DNA of 64,000 bases from Symsagittifera roscoffensis (taxonomy: Eukaryota > Xenacoelomorpha > Acoela > Convolutidae): contig NC_087069.1 of the NCBI RefSeq assembly GCF_963678635.1, positions 16,654,660 to 16,718,659 on the forward strand, written 5' to 3'. The notes beneath the pieces are model-generated. The model saw only the letters and a list, made by a program, of their open reading frames with translations. It searched no databases and was not told where the DNA came from. Positions 13,201 to 28,200 of the stretch are shown here, piece by piece (positions within the stretch are counted from its first letter, which is position 1; each line of letters starts with the position of its first letter). A program made the translations under genes and the position numbers.

Positions 13201-16200
13201 TAAAAAACACAGACCATAGCCAGTCATGTACAAGAAAAGCTCTTTTTCTGTTGCAGTGATACTCCATACAGTGTGGTCATGACAGGAAAGGCCATGACTA
13301 AAGTTTTGTTCTAGAAATTTTGTTTGATTATAAGACTTTGCCATTCAGAAATTCTGTGAAGAGAAAATACTCAACGTTTCCAGATGCTCAAAAATTGGTA
13401 AATGAAACGTTTTGGAACTTATCTCAAAATTAATAAATGTTGAAGAAAAACATTCTTTGTCTGCAGAGGCAACACTCCATTGTGTCTTGGTAAAGCATAA
13501 AACATCGCTGTTTCAGTGAGTCCCAACCAGACCGACCGGCACTTTTCCCTCTCCGGCCTCGTGCCAATGACTCAGATGACACTGTCCATAGCCACAGACA
13601 TCATATGCAATGTATCCAACCAGAGCGTGGAGTACTCTTCCATCTCTTATGAAGGTGGACTTAAGATGGTGGAGGCCTACACTACTCCCAGTCAGCCGGA
13701 ACCCTACTTTTTCGGGGAGAACACTGTCGATCAGGTTAGTCAATCAAGATCTTGGAATTGTTCACTGGTTACTGCCGCATGGGCTCAGTTAGGTGTCCGC
13801 TGTCTGAGAAGCCTCCATCCTGCCCTCCGGGTGTTATGGAGACCATAGAGAAATGGTTTAGTTAGAAGACGCAGAACCGAATAGTGAACAAGTTCCAGAA
13901 ACTTAATTAAACCGGGAACCGGCCTACGACAAGCGAGTTTCAGAGCCAAAAAAGTGCTTTTTTGCGTGAAATTCCGGGGAAACATTTTCTTATCCTGTGA
14001 AAGAATCTAAGCCACACTTGATCGGATTGCTCAGACGGGGAGCAATTAAATTGTTCAGCTAACCATAAGATCTCTAATTGCGAGAATATGAAAATTAGGT
14101 CTAATTTTTAAATATTTTGTAAGATTGATATTCTTTGACATTTTTTCCGACAAGAACTTCATGCCAAAATCTGAAATATCAATAATATTTGACTACAATT
14201 TTTTTCCAATTTCTGCAATTTCCAATTTTTTTCCATTTTTTTCCAATTTCTATCTCACTTTCATACTGGTTATCCATTATCATTTCGTATCTCGCGAAAA
14301 GAATAAACAATAATTTCACGGCCATTTTTTTGCTAAAACATTAAGACCAGCAACGTTTCAACAAAGTGCGATCATTATAAAATCCCTGTTTCATCAATGT
14401 ATACTATCATTGTATTTGAATTAGTTTTCTATACCCATGCCCTATCGATGTGTATTCACTGTATCATCCATGTGTTCTAAATTGCCTGTAAACGTAATGC
14501 GCATAGTTAAGACATTGTTAACAAATGTATTACGACTGGTACATCCCTTAAAATAATCAAACCACTGCAACAAAAATTATACATTGCTGAATGTCCTGGT
14601 TGCTTGACTATGTTTGTGGTCGATCGGTACGTCATCCTCTGTACGACCCTCAATGTTGAAGATACGTCGCGGGATCTACATCAAATCATACATTTCGATA
14701 AAACAGCGTGTCTTCACCATTGCAGATCGTACAGCGGAAAACATACCGACCGACTCCCAACAAAGTCAAACAATCAGGAGTTTTTTCTCATTTACTAAAA
14801 ACTATATTGGCAAAACATATACGATTTTTCAAAATAAAATGAGTGATTTTGAACTTTGAATTTTGATCTCTGTGATAACTTTATTATATCAAATCGATGC
14901 CAGCTGAATGCCGCGCTGTAAATTTAGCATAAGCCCGCTAAACAGATTTGTTAAGCTAGGATCTGTCGGGGATCAATTTTTTTTTTTTTAATCTATAATG
15001 CTTTTTCTTAGATCCAAATTGGACTGGATAACCCCGGGGCTAACGTGTGGAGTGTACCCTACCACGGGATCCGCGTGTTCCGCTACGGAGTAGAAGTAGG
15101 ACAACATTTCACTTCAATCGACCCATTCATTTTCACTGGTAAGTCATCAAGTGTTTTCTGAATACATTGACAAAAGACCAATTTGAAAATAAAAGGTTAG
15201 GACAGTTTGAAAAAGTTTCTACTTCTATTTTTGATTATATTGCTTTTCCCGCATTGACAAAAATGGATTAGGATCAATTTTAGTATGAAAAAAGTACGTT
15301 GAAAAAATTTAGATCAATTTTAGTATGAAAAAAAGACGTTGAACAAATTTAGATCGATTTTAGTATGAAAAAAGTACGTTGAACAAATTTAGATCGATTT
15401 TAGTATGAAAAAAGTAAGAAGATTAAATAGAAAACGATTTGAATTGACCTTAAATCCAAGTTAAAAAATTGATCCAAATCGATTTTGAATCAATTTAAAC
15501 GCATTTTTGTCAGTATGATTTTATTTTTTTTTAAGGGGATTAAAACGATTTTAAATTGATTAAAATCGATTTTTTCATACGAGATTTATCAGTTTCGAAT
15601 TTTTATCGCATTTACTCCTCGCCTATGCTTTTTCATTTTTACATCCATAGCGTATTGTAGCATAAAACAGACCAAATAAAAAGACCAAAAAATCGATGAA
15701 AATTCTTTGATATTCTTGCATATTTTGAGTTCAAAAAATGATCTATTTTGACTCTTTTCTTGATTCGTTTTATAAGTTTTGCCCAAAATCTGATTTATCT
15801 GTATAATTTTCTATGATTTAAATGCATATTAATGAGATCAAATTTTAGTTTGTTCGGACCCTTTTCGTGTTTGTATAGGATTTACAATAAATTTTTATCA
15901 TTTCATCGCCTATTTTCAAGCTTAAAATCTGATTTATGTGGATCACTTTTTGAATTCTTCAACATCTGGCACGAGTGGTTATATTTAAAAAATTGAGATT
16001 AAAAAATTCCGACAATTTTTTTAAAGCGTATGTTTTTTTTGCCTTGTTAGCAAAAAAATTGATTTTAGTGGGTCTGAAAATCCAACCAAATTGATTTAAA
16101 TCGATTTTTTGGACACTTAAATTGATTTAAAGTTTGCAAAAAGACCAATTTGAATCGATTCAAAATGGATTTAAGTGAGTTTCAGATGGATTTTAATGAG

Positions 16201-19200
16201 TCGAAAAATCCATCTAAATCGAATTAAATTAATTTTTTACACACTTAACTCCATTTAAAGTTTTCAAAAAAATTGATTTAAGTCGATTTAAAATCCATTT
16301 AATTTCGTAAAATGTACATTGTTAATCGATTTGGATCGATTTAAACTCAATTTAAAATCAATTTAAATCGATCCGAAACCACTTTTGTCAGTGCGGGTTC
16401 ACTTTCACGAAAAAAGCGTGGGGTAAAAGTGTCTTACAAATACCATTAACATTTACTCCAAAAAAAACGGATATAAATTTTCATAGAATATCTTAAAAAG
16501 GTTTTATCCATAAAAACCTTATAGCCTAATGTCAACCAGTCTTCAAAAAAACCACACCCAAATTTTATATTTGAATACCAAAATTTTATATTTTTTGAAA
16601 ATTTTATAAATTACTCGCACTGACAGAAATGGTTTCCGATCGATTTAAATTGATTTTAAATCGATTTAAAATTAATCCAATATGATTAACCATGTACATT
16701 TTACGAACTTAAAGGGATTTAAAATCGATTTAAATTGATCTTTTTGAAAATTTTAAATCGATTTAAGTGTCTAACAAATCGATTTAATTCAATTTTGATG
16801 GATTTTCCGACTCACTAAAATTCATCCAAATCTCACTTAAATCCATCAGTATCTCGCTTCAATCTATTTTAAAACGATCTTTGTGAGAAATTTAAATCAA
16901 TTTAAGTGTCTAAAAAATCGATTTAAATCGATTTCGATGAATTTTCCGACTCACTAAAATCCATCCGATTCTCACTCAAATCCATCAGAATCTCACTTAA
17001 TTCTACTTTGAATCGATTTAAATCGATTTTTTTGAAAATTTTAAATCGGTTTAAGTGTCTAAAAATTGATCTAAACCGATTTCGAATTCCGATTCCGATT
17101 GCGGGATCAGAATTGGTGGGGGATGGGGGGACGGTTGATCTTGTTTTACAAGGATTTTAGTCAGCTTTGGATCTATATCATTTTAGTTCAGATTTAAGAT
17201 CCATTCAAATCGATTTAAAACCGACTGGAATCGATTTTTTAGCGTTGAAATTAAATCGACTTGATTCGATTTAAAATCGATCCAAATCGATCTGAATTTT
17301 TCTTTTTGATTAACTTACTTTTTCACTTACAAATTTCAATTTAAACTGCATACTTTTTTCATACTAAAATCGATCGAAATCCATTTTTGTCAGTGCGGGT
17401 AATGTCAACTAGTCTTCAAAAAAACCACACCAAAATTTTTATGTTTTTCCCTCCTCTTCAAATAACTTTTTCCTGTTTCAGACACTGGATTGGAGGCTGC
17501 CTCAGTGTACAGTTACGAGGTGGAAGTGATGTGGAATGGACTCACTGCTTACAGTGCACAGCCTATCGAAACCTGCACACGTGAGTTATATAAGATTTAA
17601 ACAAGAGTGAGTTCGGAATATAGTGGGAGCAAACGGACCCTCACCCTATAGAATTACACACCTTCGCCATGGATAGGGTCCTCATAGCCGTTCAACCCAA
17701 AAAATTGTGGACCATCAATCCTAACTTTGCAAGCAAAAAAAAATCCTAATCCAAAGCCTAGTCTTTCAAATGGAAAAAGTTTCGCTTTATTTTCCAAGAC
17801 AACGCTGCAAAAAACCGGAACTTATTTCGAAACGATTTTTCAATGACTTTCAATTCAGCTAAAAAAAAACTAAAACTGCAGGTAGGAAAAAAATTTTCTT
17901 TTTAGTGTTATCACCACAAATGGATTCCATCTAAACGAGTTCTACATATCTCAATATAAAGAGACGCACTCAGTTATTATAATTTGCAGTAATAAATTTG
18001 GATTCGCAAAGTTTTGATAATTTTTGAGGTCTCCCTTTTATGTTTCACCCTTTTTGTAGAAACGTTTATAACATATCTTATTATGGAAACTAATAAGTAA
18101 AAAGCTGAAAAGTTCTCTGAATAAAAATATATATCAGTTACTATATGTTTCCAGCTCCCAATATTGTTCAACGCGAAGAGGCGGATAACCGCAATTGGTA
18201 TGGAGTGGACTTCAAATGGAAACAACCCCTCGGCAATACCGTCGACAGGTAATCGCCCAGGAAGCTGCTTTTTGTGCCTCAAATGCTCAAACAACTCGTA
18301 GAATTGACAAATAGTGAAAACTTGCAAAGAAACCGAATCATCAAAAGTTGTGTATCATATACGCACATTATTCGTGTGGAAACATTTCCTTTTTTATTTT
18401 GATTGAAGGACAATGTTTGTGCCTATTTTTGGGTTTTTCAAGCAATATTCACCCCAATTCATAAATCTCAAACGATAACGATAGAGAATACATGCTTTTT
18501 ATTGGTTGAAGTTAACATCGCTTCGTCAAATATACATGAAGCGCCGTTGAGCTTATTTTGGACGTAATAAATAAACTAACTTCCAATTTTCAGTGCAATT
18601 GGTACCCTAAACACAGTTTTGCAATTCGCATATTTTACATGACTGATGAAAATGCATTAGCTCTACTTTTTCGCTCAAATTCATTTATCACACCAAGCCG
18701 AAAAAACGACACTAATTGGAAAAATAATTTTGTTGTATTTTTTTAAGACTGGTCGGAACATGCAGTGCTACTTGCACAGTAACCGACTATCCTTGTTTCT
18801 TTTACGTGACTGTTTACCTCTTTTAGCTTCGAGGTCAAGATTGACATATCGGGAGAGGATGCGTGGATGGATGTCGGCTATGTATTCGACCACTCCTTCC
18901 GGTCACCAGACACACCTGACGACTTCAGCGTAAAAAATTTCAACTTTTCTTTAAAAAGTTACTTACAGACTTACAGTTATAAGTCTAAGTCGGTTTCTCT
19001 AAGGCTTAAAAAATTTCAGTAAGTAAGATGACGAAAAAAAAATAAGTAAGAAATTGTTTTTGAAGGCTCAAAAAATTCAGTAAGTAAAATGACGATAAAA
19101 AGAAAACAAGTGTTTTTGAGATACAAGTAAAGTAGCTGTAACTTTAATATGAAAGGGTTCAGAAAAATCAGTTAACTTAGTATCTAAAATGAGTATCAAC

Positions 19201-22200
19201 CTTAGAAGCTTCTCTTAATGAAAAAAGTTATCAGAAAACTTTTTTTAGTTTATGCAATCAAAACAGTCAGAATTATCTTTCCTTATTTTCCTCTTGTGTT
19301 TATTTCATCTGATGTTTTTTCCAGATCTCTGGCACGACAGGCATGCTCTTGGCAGCCCTGGATTCGAAGCGACACTTTACTGCCAAGTCCATCATGCCCA
19401 ACACAGTCTACCACATCCAGATCAGATCTGTGTACCTTTGCCCAGTCGATAACACCATCATGTATGGAGATCCAGTCACGGTGAGAACATTCGCATCTTT
19501 TTATTTTGCTTTAACTTTTTACATTGTTTTTATTAGAAACGTATTATAAAGTATTTGTATCACATAAATTTTATAAGAATAAGCTCAAAGTTTTAGGGGC
19601 CAAATTTTTTAGGGAAGGAAAAGAAAAAATTGTCCAATTTTGGTGTGCAATTCAAAAAATGTGATGCACCTCGTGGTTTCAATTTTAGCTATATGCCAAA
19701 AAACGTGCTGCGTGCTGCGTACGTTAAAAAAAGTTGTGACCTTGTTGTAAAATGTGAACAAATAAATTTTTGCAGGTGATTGCTGAGACAGCGCCATACC
19801 CTCCCAAAGATGTCCAACTAGAACCCAGAGACACCCAGAGCATACAGATCACGTGGGATGGTATCCAGGCACCAGAGTTGGTATATGACGTCATGGAGTG
19901 CTCACTGGACCTTACTGATTGTTCCACCTTGGTGGTGGCTAACTTGACAACTGATAACTATCTTATAACAGGTGAAGTCATTTAAACCCAAAAAAAATTT
20001 AAACGAAAGAGCAGTGCTTTTAAATGATAAAGACTTTTATTAAATGATAAATCACTTACAAAAAAATAAAGACTCCAGCCTACGAAGAGTCTTCAAAAAG
20101 CAAGAAAACAAATTGGCAAAAATTTTAATGAAAATTCCGTATTAACTATAACTACATAACATTTTCATCACAGGTCAAAAAAACGCCAACAACTTGTTTC
20201 TAAAATTTGAAAAAAGTTGAAAGACGTCAAACTTCAATTTACATACAAAAATAAAATCAAATTTAAATTACTACATAATAATTACACGATATCATCAGAT
20301 TGCTTTTGAAATCATCCGCGCATCCTGTAATTTTTTTCCCCGTTTTTGTTTTCCAGGTCTCTCGACTGCATCGATGTACTGTTACGAGATAGTGGCCAGA
20401 TGGCGTGGCCTTGAGACCAGAACGAGAGACAGGTACCTCTGGCTAGACGACTACGACTACCACACCAATGAGACACTAGTCAATGACCTCAATCACGTGA
20501 TAGATAACGCAGAGTTCACCGAGGGTCATTTGACATTCGATAATTACACGCATGCCTATTTTGATGCTCTGTGCTCCTGTACATGTGAGTGTAACTGGGC
20601 ATATGAAAGATAGATTTAAGTGTTAAATTAAACTGTAGAGCTTAAACAAACAATAAAAAAACAGGTGTTTTGCTTTTTCCTCGTAAAATCCTCCAAAAAT
20701 AGAAATAAAAATATGAAAAATATTGAAATCAACGTTTTGAAATTTCATTCTATGTTTGAAATATTATAGCGTTTTTTTCCTTCTGTAAATTGCAATTCAA
20801 ACGAAACTTTTATATTTGTGAGGGATTGGGCTAGACTGGGAAAAAAACTAAAAATACAACCATTTGCATTCCGCTTATAGATGGTCCGGAGCCCACTGCC
20901 ATCTCGTGGCAGCAAGACACCTCCTCCTCCCTCCACTTCAGCTGGACTGTCCCCCCAGTGTCCTCTCACTCCTCCCTCTCAGCCCCCCAGACAGGACAGA
21001 CACTCACAATGTACACTGTGGTGTCACACAGCGAGGACAACGAAACTCAAGTGGAACTCGTGAGTCGAATGAGACAACCCTTTAACCAGCAAACTCTTAA
21101 CTTATTTATTTCCTACATATGTTGCTTTTCAGATCTCAAATTATGTATATCTCATTTGAACTTAAACTCTGAAATAACCCTGAAAAGAATCATTATTCCG
21201 ACCATTGAACACGGGGAGGAACTTTGTATTCAGGTGTGTTTTTTTCCGAGCAAAATCAGGTGCAACAGATAATCATCGGAATGGGTCGTGCAGTAAATCA
21301 TACCAAAGCCCTCTCAGTTGGGATTTCAAAAAAAATGACCCAATTTTGAAAAAACCCGGTTTAAAAAAACAGAAAAACGTTTCAGAGTTTTTTTGATTTT
21401 GTTTGCCCGGTTTGTCTATCTTACTGTGACTGTCGAGTTTGCCAGAAGTTTAGGTTTGTTCAAATCTTTTCATCACACCACGCAAAAACAAACAACGCTA
21501 GTGTGACAAAAAACACAAAAAAAAACTTTTACGTCAAATCCTTTAATCACACCACGCAAAAAAAACAACGCTAATGTGACAAAAAAAAACAAGAAAAATT
21601 TTTTATGTCAAATCCTTTAATCACACCACGCACAAAAAACAGCACTAATAGAAAAAAAACAGAAAGGACTCGATCAGAACATTCTTTGCTATTTACACAG
21701 CAACCGGCTATCCCTGTTCAGATCTGAAATTATGCAGCTCTTTTAGTATATCCTAGCGTTATTTTAACATATCACAAACCGTTTCAGGTCTGAATTTTAA
21801 ACCTGAAGTAGACTTTATCAGTTCTAATATGGAATAATTACTAGGTATGGGACGATAAAAAAGTTTTGTTTTGATATGAACTCATGTTTAAGACAGGCAA
21901 GGATTGAAAAATTCCACGTTAATAATTGTAGATAACAAAAAAACTTTCACTCGCAAAGGACTTGCCGAGGACGATTGTTTTGTTTGGTTTTTTCAGGAAG
22001 AAAGAAGTTCTAGAGTCTTCTTACGCTCAAATTTGACTTTTTGCGGTTTTAAGTTATATTTCAAATTTCGCTTCTTTCACATAGTTAAAAGAAGGCAAAC
22101 AACACCATCGAGCAGCTAAGCTGAAACGGAACGGGAAACGTGATTCGTTTCTGATTTCAAAAATCGGCTTTAAGTTTCAGCGGAAAAAAACAATAACCCA

Positions 22201-25200
22201 TTGATCCAGTTTTCTCTGAACAGAATTAGGAAAAACGCGTAATCATAAACAGTATTTGAATCTCAAAAAGCTTCGGCATAATGTAAATTGCTTCGAAGCT
22301 CGACAGTTAAAAATGTTCAAACTTTTTCAAACAAATTTGATTCGGCTGTATTGCTCTTTTTTAATTTTTTCAATATTCTGTTAGATATGTTTATATTGTC
22401 AAGGTTGTTCTAATAACGTGATTATACTTGTTAATACTGATTTGCTTATCCGTTTCCCAAGATTTCGTGTCAATCCAAAAGCATCCCAGAAAAAAATTAT
22501 TCCTGATATTTTTTTTCAAAAAAACCTAGAAAATTGCAAACAAATTCATCCAGTCAAATTCTCTCAATAATTAGCCAGTGTCATTCTTAACCTAAATTTT
22601 GCATATGTTTTTTATATTAAAGTTTATTGTGGTAGAAAAACGTTACTCAATCAAAGAGAACACTGAAAAACAAATTGAATCAAACCAAACACAATCAATC
22701 AAGTATATCCAGTCAAGTTAGATAAATTCAATCCAATTGTCATTGTTCAATCACAAGACACGCTTCAGCTCAAAAGAAAAATTGTTTTTGAAAATGTTTT
22801 CCTCACAATTGTCTTGGATTTCATCTCTCTTAAGAAATAAACTGCTGGTTGTTGAAGGGCTTACGTACATAAATTGTCGCGATTTAATAGATCAAAAAGG
22901 TTCATGGAGATGTGTAAAAAACATCAAGCCGGCTACGTTTGGATTTCCTCAAACATTTTTCATATTATTACAGTATAATAGCGTTTACCTGACCTAGCAG
23001 ACAATGAGCTAATAATTCCGCTACAACATCAGCAATTGAGATACAGTAGCTGACGAGCCAACGCGAAAGCAATTTTTTGCTGTTCAGTGATTTATGCAGA
23101 GGCAAAGCTTCGCTTCGCAAACACTAGCGAGAATACGATAAAAAGCAGCTGAGGCTAAAGTGCATTAGAAAAAAGTAGAAATAAGCCTCGAAGTGGTAAA
23201 ACTTCGGCTTCGTCGCGGTTTTGCTCTGCGACCTACAGGGACTCTGAGAATCTGAGTTTCACGCACTAACCACTCAGCCACGGACACTTAATAAAGCGCC
23301 AACACTAGCCGCAAATAATGCAGAGATTAGATGCTATGAAATTTTCAATACTACAGCTCGTGATTATAGCAAAGGTGCCACCAAATAAGTGGACACTTTT
23401 AATGAGCACTTTTCTATACTTTTGAGTTAGTTTAAAAAAAAAGGTTCGTACTAATACACTACGCTGCTTGCAAGTGTAATCAACACAGAAATTGCCGCAG
23501 ATATTCCAGCACACCAGCTAATCAGTGAGCTGTAAATCGCGTGAGACAGAAACCGCAACCCCATATAATTGCACCGAAAAAATTGACTAGTTTCGATATT
23601 CCCAACGAGCTTAAATTAGCGTGCAATGGTGAACATTTTTCCATGAATCGGCATAAAAACTGAAAATATAATTAAAGTGTTTGTAGTCCTGTAGCAACAG
23701 ATCAAGTACAGCATTCCGGAAAATAATTATTGTACACCATTTTCGCATCGATCATCGAGTGTTGCTTACCTCTCATATTGTACTCCTTGCAGCCAATAGA
23801 TTCGAACTTTAATTTTAGTTTTGATTTCGGATCCACAACTTATTCATTCGTGTTTTTCAGAACTTCACCCACACTCTTTCCCACACCTTCACCTCCCCCA
23901 CTCCGGCCGGGTTGACCTTTGACCCCATGACTAGCAAGAAGGTTGAAGTGAGGACGAGGCTGGTGTGTCCGGACAGGAAGGGTCAATACTATGACTCACA
24001 TGCGACTGTTTTGGACTCGCCCTCTGTCATGACCACTGCGTGGACCCGTGAGTCATTTTGTACTTCTCAATTTGGAGTACACATCAGACAACTTTTTTTT
24101 ATTCCATTCATTGAAAACTGATTTCTAACTAAAGAAAATTTACACTCTAAAGCGAGAAAAAATATAAGAACTCAAGTTATGGTAAAAAAAATCACTATAT
24201 TGAAGTTTTTTATAAATAAAATTTGCCCGCGGATGAGATGTTCTTAGCAAATTGCATGTATCAGCCTCTTCTTGCAAAAAAGAACATTGGTCCTTCCTAT
24301 AGCGCCAGATAAACATGGGATAAATGAATTAGACAGAGCATTCTATTATGTTCTCAAATATTCTTTTATGTTTTCAAATAAACATAAAAAAGCGAGCGAA
24401 AAGCGAGCGAAAAATAGAAGAACGAAAAACGAAAAATTAGTCCTTTTTTACGAAATGCTCTTTTTTAACGAAAAAAATGCGACCAGTTTGTAAGAAATGG
24501 TTAGTTTGTTACACATGTTTAGAGTGTAACTGTTTGCAGGTCCCACCACCCCCAATATAACAATGACAGACCAGCAGTTGACCAATCCAGACGAGGAAAT
24601 CAGAGTAGACTACAACACTCCAGATGTGGAGTACCTCTTCTTCCAGATGTACAGAAATGGCACACTCCTCCCACTCAACGACACCACACACTATCTCATA
24701 GGTGGGGGCTCTTTTTTCCTACCCAGCATCCAATTAAAGCATAGTTTTTATTGATTAGTGAGCACAAGGTTAAGAATGAATATCAAATATATTTCAAATT
24801 GTTTATTTAGTGGAAAACTAAAGTTTCACGCGTAATTATTTGGATCTGGGGAGTGTACGGAGAAAAATCCTTGTTAGGTCTCCGTACACTAAACAGATCC
24901 AAATAATTACGGGTGAAACCTTGGTTTTCCACTAAATAAACTGTTTGAAATATACTTGATATTCTTTCTCAACCTTGTACTCTGAAATATGATCAGTTGA
25001 ACAAAGACGCGATTCAAAGTCGCGTTTTGACGCTGTACTTTTAATTAAAGTTATAAAAAATTGCTCAGAAAATCTGAGAGGAAAAAGTAGTCGACATTTT
25101 CTAAATTATAAAAAATAGTGCAGGCATATCCTAAACAAAACTAACTAAAACTTAAATTTAAATTTAAATGACCATCCTAATTTTACCATGATAATGGAAC

Positions 25201-28200
25201 CTGATCTAAACTATATTTTATGATTGGATAAATTAAATGTTTTACCAATGTAAAGTATTTAATATTAACCAATCATGATCCATCTAACTAACAACCCACT
25301 TATTTGTAAGTGCTGAAGTTACTTGTAATTTCAGCACCAGAGAGATTTGAATTTAACTTAGAAATTAGTTGGACTCTCCCGAGCACTTCAGCAGCCGCAA
25401 TAAACCAGTATACCCTAGATCTATTGAGCCTAGCAGAGACTAGTTAAACAACCTGAGACTAGATAGTATAAGAGTAAGATTAGGATCGGTATTAGACTAA
25501 GAAGTTGCACGAATCTATCCGGCCGAAAATAAGATAGCGTGACGAGCAGACGGTGTACCCTATCCGAAATTACTCTATGAGTTACACTCCAGTCCTAACT
25601 CATCTGGTGCGACCATAAGTCTCGAACAAGACCTTATTAGATTAGAATTAACCAAAATTAGATTAGAAATTAGACAAAAACATTTACAAAATGTTATACG
25701 ACAATAATTTAATTGAAATGTCTCTCCGACTCAATAGATCCGAGCCAATATTCCGAACCATAATAGAACTACCCGGAATTGGAAGAAGACATCGAACCAA
25801 AGACGACATACGACAAAGTAGAAACTTGCCGTATAGTTACATGATAGTTCGGCAAAAGCCAGAACAAACTTTTATATTTCGAATACTACTTGCAATGAAT
25901 TTAGATTTCCATTTGCAAACATAAAACCTTGAAGTAAATCTTCAAAATCATTTCAGGCGCTAAACAAAATTAATATTATACAATAACGATTGATAAAAAG
26001 ATCTAAGATCGTTTTCCTAAAATTCTGCAGTATTATACAAAACATGTTTGAAAAATATTTATTGGAAAATAAAAATAAAAATTAGTAGCATGACAATAAA
26101 TGGTTAGTAATCATAAATCATCCTGTTGTTCCAGCTTCATCACCTAAAACATAACAGCAATCATCAACTCACTAATATCATAAAATACTAAATCTTTCCT
26201 TTACACAAATTTAAAACCTCATTAAAACTTAAAGTCACTTAATTTTAAAACCAGATCATCAAGGCTTATCCTTGGATCTTAAATCATTTTCTACTTCATT
26301 ACATTTTAAATTTGATCATCAAGGCTTATCCTTGGATCAAACAGAACAACTTTGTTCTCCCCCACCCACTTAATTAGTGTCTAACGACCTCAAACGTCGA
26401 TTCACTACCCAACCCTTTCTAAAGACCCAAGACTAATAGAAATTTTTAAACAAAACTAATCATTCAAATTAGGATAAACAGTGAAGAACTTCGGTTATTC
26501 ATCCTTCACTTGATCCCCCCTCTTACCAGACCCAGGATAAATCTTAGACTTAGTAAGTTTAAAATAGTATCTAACGAACTACTCGCGTTCTAATTATACC
26601 TGAACCTTGTGGATCGATTTACTATTCTCCAACCCTTGAACACAATCACTACCCCTAAGTAAGATTAAGTAAGTTAACACCTTAGCTTATACTAGTCCCG
26701 AGAAAGTAAAAATCATTCTTCGGAATCGATATACTTTTCTCTCCAACCCTAAACAAATAGACCCAGGTTAAGCTAACCAAAAAATCGTAAGAACTAACAG
26801 TTTAGGAAAATAGAAATCATTTAACAACCTTTTGCACCCGTCATCCTAAACCTTATGTCATTTAAAAACCTAGGGAATAAACAAACAATCGTTTTACACA
26901 ATTGTGAAATAGATAACAAAAAATACGACCTTGTAATCACACCTCATACACAAACAGTTGGATACATTCGAACAAAACGACAAACACTAAAGAGAAAAAT
27001 AATCACTAAACAAAGACAAATAAAACGAAAAAGATTTTCAAAAAATCGAAACGCATTTTCAGAATCAGAAACCAACAGTTTAGACGAACTCTACAAACTA
27101 AAAGAATCAATAGATAAAAATTACCCACAACACGATCAATTATATTTTTCTGACTCAGAAACAACTTCAAATTCATCACAAAGAGGAAAAAGAAGAATAA
27201 AAAAGCAGTATAAACACAAACCAGTACATCTATACAACTGGAATCAACCAATTCGACACATTAATAATTACATATTAACAGTCATCGAACGAAAAAATGA
27301 GTTCAACGCACACCCCAGGTGACGAAACTCCAGATGATGATGAAATCTTTCCTTTTATAGTAGATGCAGATACTGATAGAGGACAACACATATTTTGTCA
27401 AAATTTACTCGTAAATTTATTTGAACCCGGAATCAGTCCATGTAAAACAGAGTTCCCCGATGTAAAAATCAAAAGACAAATCATAGATCACTATCTAAAA
27501 GATATATGCAACATAACACAACAATATGGAATCTACTCTATAGAATTCACTTCCCCAAACCATAATAATAGAACATACACTATTCAAACAGACGACCTTG
27601 ATTTAGAATTTTCAAAAGTTTTTTCAGAATATATAAAAAGCATACAATACCATAACTCACAAAGAGCAAACTCCATTTTCACCAATGAAGTTTTCGCACT
27701 AATATATAGTTATATTTCGATATTAGAAAATGAACTCCCATTAACAAATGTCTCACCGACAGAAACATCTAAACATTTAAGAGTACGACATGAAATCACA
27801 CTACTCTCTAGTTATTTAAACATCATTAAAGAAAATTTCACGAAAGACGACGTTTCACAACATACCAAACACGATTTACAAAAAATTTTAGCATGGTTCA
27901 TAATAGATTATTTTACACACAATATTGATTTAATTGCACAAGCAAGAAAAAATTTTAGACCCCAAAACTCGAACGATGATACAGCTATCACAGAACAATC
28001 AGATTATGTTTGGGACCCCGAATGGTCTCATCCCGTATTTATAAACTTTCCACAATCAATCTCAAGTCAAGCAATAGGTACAATATCTTACATAAGAGAT
28101 TATGTAAGAGTAATACCATTAACAATTGATGCAACACCATTAAACTATAATACATTTTTACCCGATACACAAAATAATAGTTTAAACTCTACAGTCATAC

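Larger units (their letters stand above)
21060..23860 (+). other. Intron 16, 2.8 kb
   Basis: It holds a three-copy tandem repeat (21460-21652), a fragment of the dispersed repeat near 21700 and a tRNA-like SINE relic (23223-23287). The remainder is AT-rich with nothing recognised. Confidence 0.7.

Noticed and set aside
15500-17390. CRISPR-like or clustered-repeat array of AAATCGATTT
   Set aside because: The repeats are degenerate, lack uniform spacers and lie in a eukaryotic intron with inverted termini.
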